A stretch of 7,914 nucleotides of DNA from an uncultured Oscillospiraceae bacterium (GTDB lineage Bacteria; Bacillota_A; Clostridia; Oscillospirales; Oscillospiraceae). Positions 1 to 5,558 of this stretch are shown in pieces (position 1 is the first letter of the stretch; every line of letters begins with the position of its first letter). A program made the position numbers and the translations under genes. The stretch lies in NCBI GenBank assembly GCA_900757695.1, contig CAAEOU010000057.1:1-7914 (forward strand), in the 5' to 3' direction. A model generated the notes under the pieces. It had not been told where the DNA came from, did not search any database, and saw nothing but the letters and a program-made list of their open reading frames with translations.

Positions 1-463
1 ACGGCAGGGAATCTCCTCTGCAATCCTGTCTCTGGGCGGCAACGTGGCGGCGCTGGGACGAAAGCCGGACGGCAGCTTGTGGACTGTGGCGGTGGAAAAT
101 CCGGATCAGAGTCAGGGCTACCTTGCATCCATTCAGCTGGACGGCGGCTATTTTGCCATTACCTCCGGCGCTTATCAGCGGTATTTTGAAGAAGACGGGA
201 AACGCTATCATCATATTCTGAATGCGGAGACGGGCTGTCCGGCGGAAACGGGCCTTCAGAGCGTCACGGTGGTATCAAAGGACGGGACTTTGGCAGACGC
301 CCTCAGTACGGCGCTGTTTGTCATGGGAACACAGGAGGCGCAGCGTTACTGGCGAGAACACAGTGCGTCCTTCGATATGATCCTGTATGATGGAGAAAAA
401 CTCTACGTGACCCCCGGGATCACCGTGCAGACAGATCAGACAGTTGTGGAGGTACAGCCGTGA
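1..463 (+). CDS. apbE: FAD:protein FMN transferase (ApbE family), C-terminal part
   Basis: The gene is cut by the left edge; 153 residues in the frame starting at base 2 remain, ending in TGA at 461-463. ApbE enzymes use FAD to attach FMN covalently to a threonine of target proteins such as Rnf/Nqr subunits and extracytoplasmic flavoproteins. Family landmarks seen in order are SLGGNV near the left edge, TSGAYQRYF, YHHILNAETGCPAE (the family's H-I-[ID]-P-x-T-G-x-P region, here with Asn-Ala instead of Asp-Pro) and ADALSTALFVMG. The Asp and the Thr four residues later in that last motif match the known Mg-binding pair. The fragment therefore looks catalytically complete. Its signal or lipoprotein sequence, if any, lies outside the window. 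The stop codon overlaps the GTG start of the next gene, so the two are translationally coupled. Family assignment is very secure; the target flavoprotein is not visible. Confidence 0.93.
   Translation, partial: RQGISSAILSLGGNVAALGRKPDGSLWTVAVENPDQSQGYLASIQLDGGYFAITSGAYQRYFEEDGKRYHHILNAETGCPAETGLQSVTVVSKDGTLADALSTALFVMGTQEAQRYWREHSASFDMILYDGEKLYVTPGITVQTDQTVVEVQP
448..463 (+). promoter_or_regulatory. RBS and 4-base stop/start overlap coupling apbE to the NusG_II gene
   Basis: GGAGG (448-452) lies seven bases before GTG 460. GTGA at 460-463 holds both the start of the second gene and the stop of apbE. This supports the rare GTG start and points to translational coupling. Confidence 0.8.
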
Positions 464-822
464 AGGTACGCAAAGGTGAGATTGCCGCTGTGCTGCTGCT
501 GGCGGCGGCATTGGCCGTCTGGGCACTGTGGCCCAAACAGCCGGGGAAGCGCGTGACAATTACGGTGGACGGAATGGAACAGGGCAGCTATGCCCTTGCC
601 GCAGACACGGAGATTACGATAGCGGGCTATGGCGGCTATTCCCTGCGGCTGGTCATTCAGAATGGAAAGGCCCATGTGGAGGATTCCACCTGCCCGGATC
701 TTATTTGCCAGAAGCACAGTGCGGTCTCCAAAGCGGGTCAGCAGATCATCTGTCTTCCGGCACGGATCGTTCTGACGGTCACCGATGATGAGGAGGCGGA
801 GTTTGATGCAGTCGCCCAATAA
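460..822 (+). CDS. NusG domain II-containing membrane-anchored protein
   Basis: This is a 120-residue protein starting at GTG 460, with GGAGG at 448-452 seven bases upstream. The start overlaps the TGA of apbE by 4 bases. Residues 7-25 form one hydrophobic helix followed by a short basic/proline linker, so the rest is expected on the outer face of the membrane. Residues 78-104 carry the family signature: a Cys-Pro-Asp core (CPDLICQKHS) and a later IICLPARIVLTV strand, typical of the stand-alone NusG_II family, which is unrelated in function to the transcription factor NusG. The cysteines (78, 83, 98) are notable for an exported domain. Stand-alone NusG_II proteins are commonly encoded beside ApbE, FMN-binding and Gx-transporter genes. 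From memory, a member of this type is EetA of the Listeria flavin-based electron-transfer locus, but that link is inference. The biochemical role is unknown. Confidence 0.88.
   Translation: MKVRKGEIAAVLLLAAALAVWALWPKQPGKRVTITVDGMEQGSYALAADTEITIAGYGGYSLRLVIQNGKAHVEDSTCPDLICQKHSAVSKAGQQIICLPARIVLTVTDDEEAEFDAVAQ
791..808 (+). promoter_or_regulatory. RBS deciding the start of the Gx-family gene
   Basis: AGGAGG at 791-796 is nine bases before ATG 806. The ATG codons at 785 and 788 precede this site and have no comparable purine-rich sequence at the right distance. Confidence 0.75.
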
Positions 823-1306
823 GACAAAGCGGCTTACCACCTTGGCAATGCTGGGTGCGGTGGCGCTGGTACTCTCGTGGATCGATTCCATGATCCCAGT
901 GTCCGGGACGCTGCCCGGGGCGAAATTGGGATTGGCGAATCTCAGTGTCCTGATGGGGCTTTATCTGCTGGGGCCGGTGGCCGGCAGTGTGCTGTGCCTG
1001 CTGAAAATTTTGTTGGCAACCTTCCTGTTTGGCAATGCGTTTTCTTTTTTCTATGCGCTGGCAGGCGGTATTCTCAGCTACGTTATTATGCTCTTACTGC
1101 GAAAGCACTGTTCCGTGGTGTTCACCTCTATTATGGGCGGCGTGTTCCACAATGTGGGGCAGGTCCTCGTGGCAGCGGTGGTGCTGGAAACGGCGGGACT
1201 GCTGGCCTATCTCCCGGTGCTGCTGCTGTGCGGTATGGGCGCAGGCTGCGCTGTGGGCGCTGTGGGCGGCATTTTGGTTCAGCGGCTTGCAAAAGCGGTG
1301 AAATAG
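806..1306 (+). CDS. Gx transporter family / heptaprenyl diphosphate synthase component I-like membrane protein
   Basis: I choose ATG 806 (166 residues, MQSPNKTKR...) because AGGAGG at 791-796 sits nine bases before it. An in-frame ATG at 785 would lie upstream of that site. The gene overlaps the NusG_II gene by 17 bases. The protein is almost entirely hydrophobic with about five membrane segments. It carries the family hallmarks PGAKLGLAN (37-45), FGNAFSFFYALAGGILSY (75-92) and GGVFHNVGQ (111-119). Databases label this family 'heptaprenyl diphosphate synthase component I' or 'Gx transporter'. It has no prenyltransferase aspartate-rich motif and resembles small-substrate S-component-like membrane proteins, so a transport or membrane-accessory role is more likely than catalysis. 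Co-transcription with ApbE and NusG_II proteins suggests a part in envelope flavin/redox metabolism; from memory, EetB of Listeria is of this type. The stop TAG is followed directly by a hairpin terminator, so this is the last gene of the operon. Confidence 0.87.
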   Translation: MQSPNKTKRLTTLAMLGAVALVLSWIDSMIPVSGTLPGAKLGLANLSVLMGLYLLGPVAGSVLCLLKILLATFLFGNAFSFFYALAGGILSYVIMLLLRKHCSVVFTSIMGGVFHNVGQVLVAAVVLETAGLLAYLPVLLLCGMGAGCAVGAVGGILVQRLAKAVK

Positions 1307-1309
1307 TGC

Positions 1310-1347
1310 AAAACACCCTCTCCAAATCGGAGAGGGTGCGCTGTTTA
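1310..1347. terminator. Bidirectional intrinsic terminator between convergent genes
   Basis: A perfect 10-bp stem (CACCCTCTCC at 1314-1323 with GGAGAGGGTG at 1329-1338) encloses a 5-base loop. Read on the minus strand it is followed by TTTT then a T-rich stretch (bases 1313 down to about 1303), a good terminator tail for the beta-helix gene. On the plus strand the tail (GCGCTGTTTATT) is weaker, but the position just after the Gx-family stop fits termination of that operon as well. Confidence 0.85.
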
Positions 1348-1358
1348 TTGGGAGAATA

Positions 1359-2744
1359 TCATGCCTCGATCACAAGCTTGCCGCCGGAGGACAGGGGGTA
1401 TTCGCCTGCGCCGTCTGCGGCCTTTGCATGAATGGTAACGCCTGCGGGCGCATCGAGCTGTGCGGTCTCCACAGTGCCGGAGAGGATCACATTGGAATCA
1501 CTGGTGGCATACCAGCGGCTGCCCTGATCCATGGTCACGTAGGCGTTCTGAATGGCACCGGTCAGGCAGGTGGAGGTCATGTACACCCGGCAGTCTCGCT
1601 CGGGGTCCTCATGGAGAATATCGCCGGTAACGGTCATGTCCCGCATTCGCAGTTCATCGCCGGGGGTGGGGCGGCCATTGACACGTGCGGCATTGGGGTC
1701 TTCGTTTTTGCAGGTGCGCATCAGCGCACCGCCGGTGACGATGTTGCAGTTGTCCAGAGAAACTTCCACATTCTGTCCGTGAACCTCAATGGCGGTTTTC
1801 CCGGTCTTGACATCGCAATCGGTCAGGCTCAATTCGCCAACCTCGGTGTGACGCCCCATGACGCAGTGCATCAGGGACAGATAGGTGCCGCATTTTAGTT
1901 CGCAGCCGGTAAATTTCACGCTGGCTTCACCGGCTACGATAGCAGCCTGGCAGGCAACGTCAAATTTGCAGTCATTGAATACATCGTGGCAGCCCCAGTC
2001 TGCATAGGCACCGTAGCCGGACTTGGTGGCAACCACCTTGCAGTCGTTGGCTTCCAGATAGACGAAGCCCTCGGAGGCATCGGTGGACAGGGCGGCCCAG
2101 CCGTCACAGGAGATCAGGGAGTTGTAGAAATAGCTGTAAGAATTCTGGACGGTGCAGTGGGTACGGTTGTTGCCCTGAATCTCCAGCGGAGCGGGAGGAT
2201 TCATCTTGGGAGCTTCGCCGGGGCAGTCGGCGCCATAAGGAGCGCCATGGCTCACCAGAATGGAATCATAGACCTTCAGGACACTGCCGCCGCTGGCGGA
2301 GGTGGCAGTACGGCTCAGACCGTTTACATCCACCAGACAATCCTTCAGCGTGAGCTTTGCGTGATCGGATACGCCGGCACCTGCAGATTTTTCGCCCAGA
2401 CCCTGTCCGTCTCCGGAAAGGGAGATCACTGCGCCTTCTACCGTAAAGTCGGTGCCAGCGCCTTCGGCGTAAACGCCGCCAACCATGCCGTCGTAAGAGA
2501 CGATGCGGACATCCTCTGCGGTGGTATCGGTGATATCACCGCCATAGACCGTGGCATCGTGGCCCTCTGCACGCTTTCCGTCCTTAATGTAGATGGAGGG
2601 TGTCATAACGGGACCTTCCCCCATGGGAGGGGGGCCGCCCGTTTTATCCTCAATGCCGTTTTCCTTAAACCAGTCCCAAGGCTCAATGGGGACGTAGGGG
2701 ATTCTTGGAACAATAACGGGAGCGATACCCTTGATCTGTGCCAT
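1359..2744 (-). CDS. Hypothetical right-handed beta-helix-like protein, Cys-rich, no signal peptide
   Basis: This is a 461-residue protein of unrecognised function. ATG 2744 is preceded by AGAAGG (2752-2757) at 7 bases. Residues 1-50 hold ten prolines (VIVPRIPYVPIEPWDWF..., then GGPPP). From about residue 60 the chain is a run of short strand-turn coils with a recurring hydrophobic-x-hydrophobic-x-[DN]-C-x-[VF] pattern: KLTLKDCLVDVNG (130-142), EANDCKVVAT (231-240), FNDCKFDV (256-263), KFTGCELKCG (277-286), ELSLTDCDVKTG (304-315) and EVSLDNCNIVTGG (327-339). This is typical of parallel beta-helices with stacked side chains. The C-terminal third (390-425) has TGAI...WYATSDSNVILSG, like the repeats of adhesin- or autotransporter-like helices. 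Such folds usually belong to secreted pectin lyase-like enzymes or adhesins. Yet there is no signal peptide, membrane helix or sortase motif, and 16 cysteines suggest a reducing cytosol or a non-classical location. I see no recognisable catalytic motif. It forms its own transcription unit. Being a real gene is secure; its function is unknown. Confidence 0.85.
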   Translation of the reverse strand: MAQIKGIAPVIVPRIPYVPIEPWDWFKENGIEDKTGGPPPMGEGPVMTPSIYIKDGKRAEGHDATVYGGDITDTTAEDVRIVSYDGMVGGVYAEGAGTDFTVEGAVISLSGDGQGLGEKSAGAGVSDHAKLTLKDCLVDVNGLSRTATSASGGSVLKVYDSILVSHGAPYGADCPGEAPKMNPPAPLEIQGNNRTHCTVQNSYSYFYNSLISCDGWAALSTDASEGFVYLEANDCKVVATKSGYGAYADWGCHDVFNDCKFDVACQAAIVAGEASVKFTGCELKCGTYLSLMHCVMGRHTEVGELSLTDCDVKTGKTAIEVHGQNVEVSLDNCNIVTGGALMRTCKNEDPNAARVNGRPTPGDELRMRDMTVTGDILHEDPERDCRVYMTSTCLTGAIQNAYVTMDQGSRWYATSDSNVILSGTVETAQLDAPAGVTIHAKAADGAGEYPLSSGGKLVIEA

Positions 2745-2751
2745 GATAATA

Positions 2752-2757
2752 CCTTCT
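2752..2757 (-). promoter_or_regulatory. RBS of the beta-helix gene
   Basis: AGAAGG on the minus strand lies seven bases before ATG 2744 and supports that start. No upstream in-frame start has a better site. Confidence 0.7.
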
Positions 2758-2824
2758 TTCTAAAAGCTTGACAGGGAGAACAATTGCAAATGCTATGCAT
2801 TCGGACTGTCAGCAAACTAACTAT

Positions 2825-2853
2825 ATCATAGCGTAAATATTCCTGTAACGCAA
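2825..2853 (-). promoter_or_regulatory. Predicted sigma-A-type promoter of the beta-helix gene
   Basis: On the minus strand, TTGCGT (2848-2853) and TATGAT (2825-2830) are separated by exactly 17 bases. Transcription would begin near 2818 and give a leader of about 75 bases. The -10 matches the consensus at 5 of 6 bases; the -35 matches only at TTG. The promoter lies between the polA terminator and the gene, which fits a separate transcription unit. The call rests on sequence only. Confidence 0.55.
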
Positions 2854-2855
2854 GC

Positions 2856-2884
2856 GTCATTTCTGATATCAAAGGGTCATTTCT
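2856..2884 (-). repeat. 9-base direct repeat just upstream of the -35 box
   Basis: AGAAATGAC (minus strand) occurs twice, at 2876-2884 and 2856-2864. The two starts are 20 bases apart, about two helical turns, and the proximal copy ends three bases before the -35 hexamer. Both copies continue with NC, giving AGAAATGACNC. This arrangement fits a tandem activator or repressor site on one DNA face, but no regulator is identified. Confidence 0.4.
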
Positions 2885-2895
2885 TGACCTTTTGG

Positions 2896-2938
2896 AAAAA
2901 ACCACCGCATACTCTGCACTGATTCAGAGTATGCGGTG
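2896..2938 (-). terminator. Rho-independent terminator of the methyltransferase-polA operon
   Basis: A perfect 14-bp stem (2925-2938 pairing with 2903-2916, read on the minus strand) has an 8-base loop. It is followed after one G by six consecutive T (2901-2896, minus strand). It begins 12 bases after the polA stop codon. This is a textbook terminator, and it separates polA from the beta-helix gene that follows on the same strand. Confidence 0.92.
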
Positions 2939-2950
2939 AATACTGCGGTA

Positions 2951-5527
2951 TTATTTTGCCTCGTACCAGCTTTTTCCCTGATGGGCATCTGCGATCAGCG
3001 GAACCTTCAACTGGGCGGCGGAGGTCATCTCCTCAGTCACCAGCGCCATGACCTGCTGAGCTTCTGCCTCCGGGCATTCTACGATCAGCTCATCGTGTAC
3101 CTGCAATACCAGCCGGGCGTTAAGTCCTTCCTGCTGCATCCGGTTTCGTACCCGGATCATGGCAAGCTTGATAATATCGGCAGCAGTGCCTTGGATGGGG
3201 GTGTTCAGTGCCATACGCTCTGCACCGGAGCGAACGTTAAAATTGGTGCTTTTCAACTCCGGCAGGCTCCGACGGCGGCCATAGCTGGTTTCTACATAGC
3301 CGGTTTCTCTGGCCTTTTCCACCACATCCTTCATATAGGCCTGAACGCCGGTGTAGTGGCCCAGATAGCCATCGATATAGGCGCGGGCCTCTTTTCTGGT
3401 AACGCCGATATCACCGGCCAGTGAGAAGTCGGAGATGCCATAGACGATACCAAAGTTGACGGCTTTGGCACTGCGGCGCATCTGCGGGGTCACTGCATCC
3501 GGTGTGACACCGAATACGGTAGCAGCAGTGAGCGTGTGGAAGTCTTCACCGGAATGGAAAGCCTCCTGCATGGCCTTGTCATCCGCAATGTCACTGAGGA
3601 CCCGAAGCTCGATCTGACTGTAGTCCGCATCTACAAGCACGCAGCCCTGAGCCGGGACAAACATCTTTCGGATCTCGCCGCCCAATTCTGTGCGGACGGG
3701 AATATTCTGAAGGTTTGGATCTGTGGAGCTCAGACGGCCGGTAGCGGTGACCATGTTTTGGAAGGTCGTGTGGATTCGACCATCGGAGGCAATCACCTTC
3801 AGAAGCCCCTCGGCATAGGTGGAGCGCAGCTTGGTGAGCATCCGGTAGTCGATAATGGCCGGGATGATGGGGTGCTTGTCCTTGAGACTTTCCAGTACAT
3901 CAATGTTGGTGGAGTAGCCGGATTTTGTCTTTTTGCCATGGGGGAGTCCCAAGGTCTCGAACAGCAGAGAGCCCAGCTGCTTGGTGGAATTGATATTAAA
4001 CGGGCCGCCGGCGTAGCCGTAGATCAGACTTTCACAATCCTGAATCCGGGCGGTGAGCATCTGCTCAAAGGCGGTCAGCGTGTCACGATCCACCAGAATG
4101 CCGGTGTGCTCCATCTCCGCCAGCACCGGGCAGAGAGGAAAGTCAATGGTGTAATAAACTGCGTCCATACCCTCCTCCTTGACCAGATTCGGCAGGACAG
4201 TATAGAGGGCCGCAATGGCGGCGGCTTCTCCGGGAAGGCCGTCCTCTATGGAGCGATTGCAATAGCGCTCCATCAGATCCTTTAGCCCATAGCTGGAGCG
4301 GGAGGGCTCCAGCAAATAGGCAGCCAAGGCTGTGTCATATAGGAATCCTTCGATACAGAGACCCTGTGCAAGCAGCGCAGTCATCATGGATTTGCAGTCG
4401 TGGACAACCTTTTTCGTGGCCGGGGTAAAGATGCCGTCCAGCAGACGGGGCCATTCCATCAGACCCAGTATATTCTGCTGGGCATGATATACGGTGTCGT
4501 TCAGGGAGACGGCCAGCTCAGAGAGATCTCCGTTGGCGGAGAGAAACAGCGGCATATCTCCGGAAAGCTTTGAGAGAAAGGCATCGACTGCCTCAGGTGT
4601 TTCAATGGGCTGGATATCCAGCGTGGGGATATCTTCTGCCATGGCCTGTGCCTGAGGCTCCAACAGCCGGTACTTGTCAATGAGACGGCCAAAGTTCAGG
4701 CTGCGGAACAGCTCCAGCAGCTTTGGACAATCCCATGCGGTTATCAGGTTGGCCTCAGGGGAAAAGTTCATCGGTGCGTTGCAGCGGATGGTGGCAAGCT
4801 CATAGCTCTGGTAAGCGGAATCCTTTCCCTCCTGAAGCTTCCGGCGCAGGGCGGGCTTCAAAGCTTCATCTTCGGCGTGGGCATATACGTTGTCCAGCGT
4901 GCCAAATTTGTGCATCAGATCCTTGGCGGTTTTTTCTCCGACCCCCGGGACACCGGGATAATTGTCGGAGGAATCCCCCATCAGGGCCTTTAGATCAATG
5001 AGGCCCTTGGGAGAAAAACCATATTCCTCCTGAAATACGGCTGGGGTGTAGTTCACAGAGCGGGTCTGACCACCCTTGGTGGTGATCAGCTTGACGGTAA
5101 CATGGTCATCTACAAGCTGGAGGGAGTCCCGATCGCCGGTGACAATGACACAGTCCCAGCCATGTTCGCCGCAGATCCGCCCGGCAGTGCCCAGAATGTC
5201 ATCTGCTTCCCAGCCGGAAAGCGAATAGGTGGGGATGTGCATGGCGCTGAGAATGTCTTTGAGAATCGGCATCTGGGAGGCCAGCTCATCGGGCATGGGC
5301 TTTCTGGTGGCCTTGTAGCCCTCGTAGGCGGTGTGTCGGAAGGTAGGGCCTTTTTCGTCAAAGGCAACAGCCAACGCCTCCGGCTGCTCGGCATCCAGAA
5401 GGGACTGCATGATGTTCAGAAAACCATAGACGGCGCCTGTGGGCTGACCGGATTTGGAGGACAGGTAGCCTACCCCGTAAAAGGCACGGTTGATGATGCT
5501 GTTGCCGTCTAAAATCATGAGTTTCAT
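2951..5527 (-). CDS. polA: DNA polymerase I (5' nuclease + polymerase; degenerate 3'-5' exonuclease domain)
   Basis: PolA fills gaps in DNA repair and removes Okazaki RNA primers in the cytoplasm. I choose ATG 5527 (858 residues, MKLMILDGNSIINRAFYG), the usual family N-terminus, with AAAAGAGTGA at 5533-5542 as a modest ribosome site. An in-frame GTG at 5536 would add three residues. The 5' nuclease domain (1-290) is intact: DGNS (7-10), EADD (107-110), GDRD (131-134), DLKALMGDSSDNYPGVPGVG (178-197). The middle domain (about 300-460) keeps the fold but lacks the proofreading acidic residues: the DxE position reads LSANGD (329-334) and the next Asp site reads DCKSMM (377-382). The polymerase domain is complete: TGRLSSTDPNLQNIP (596-610), motif A DYSQIELR with Asp635, motif B RRSAKAVNFGIVYG (684-697; Lys688, Phe692, Tyr696) and motif C VHDE (810-813; Asp812). 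The length is normal. It follows the methyltransferase gene by 31 bases, likely on the same transcript, and ends at a strong terminator. Confidence 0.98.
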   Translation of the reverse strand: MKLMILDGNSIINRAFYGVGYLSSKSGQPTGAVYGFLNIMQSLLDAEQPEALAVAFDEKGPTFRHTAYEGYKATRKPMPDELASQMPILKDILSAMHIPTYSLSGWEADDILGTAGRICGEHGWDCVIVTGDRDSLQLVDDHVTVKLITTKGGQTRSVNYTPAVFQEEYGFSPKGLIDLKALMGDSSDNYPGVPGVGEKTAKDLMHKFGTLDNVYAHAEDEALKPALRRKLQEGKDSAYQSYELATIRCNAPMNFSPEANLITAWDCPKLLELFRSLNFGRLIDKYRLLEPQAQAMAEDIPTLDIQPIETPEAVDAFLSKLSGDMPLFLSANGDLSELAVSLNDTVYHAQQNILGLMEWPRLLDGIFTPATKKVVHDCKSMMTALLAQGLCIEGFLYDTALAAYLLEPSRSSYGLKDLMERYCNRSIEDGLPGEAAAIAALYTVLPNLVKEEGMDAVYYTIDFPLCPVLAEMEHTGILVDRDTLTAFEQMLTARIQDCESLIYGYAGGPFNINSTKQLGSLLFETLGLPHGKKTKSGYSTNIDVLESLKDKHPIIPAIIDYRMLTKLRSTYAEGLLKVIASDGRIHTTFQNMVTATGRLSSTDPNLQNIPVRTELGGEIRKMFVPAQGCVLVDADYSQIELRVLSDIADDKAMQEAFHSGEDFHTLTAATVFGVTPDAVTPQMRRSAKAVNFGIVYGISDFSLAGDIGVTRKEARAYIDGYLGHYTGVQAYMKDVVEKARETGYVETSYGRRRSLPELKSTNFNVRSGAERMALNTPIQGTAADIIKLAMIRVRNRMQQEGLNARLVLQVHDELIVECPEAEAQQVMALVTEEMTSAAQLKVPLIADAHQGKSWYEAK

Positions 5528-5558
5528 GTGAATCACTCTTTTCTATGAAGGCGTTCAA

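Noticed and set aside
785..805. Upstream ATG start for the Gx-family gene
   Set aside because: The AGGAGG at 791-796 lies downstream of it and is well placed for ATG 806; the extra residues MMRRRSL are encoded by the ribosome site itself.
436..891. 151-codon minus-strand frame across the NusG_II gene
   Set aside because: The plus strand has two coupled, recognisable family genes here with ribosome sites; the minus frame has none.
1310..1347. Small RNA or repeat element at the hairpin between the convergent genes
   Set aside because: Position, perfect GC-rich stem, short loop and flanking T-tract are fully explained by a terminator.
1359..2744. Pectate lyase or other polysaccharide lyase assignment for the beta-helix protein
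   Set aside because: Only the coil pattern is shared; I see no Ca-binding or catalytic Asp/Arg arrangement and no signal peptide.
1986..2771. 261-codon open frame on the plus strand opposite the beta-helix gene
   Set aside because: It is a shadow of the minus-strand gene: no ribosome site, low-complexity Gly/Ala/His-rich translation, and it runs across the true gene's start and leader.
3536..4285. 249-codon open frame on the plus strand inside polA
   Set aside because: It is antisense to a fully conserved PolA sequence with catalytic motifs; the open frame follows from the codon bias of polA.
5528..5536. GTG start three codons upstream for PolA
   Set aside because: ATG 5527 gives the standard family N-terminus, and the purine-rich site overlaps the GTG, favouring the ATG.
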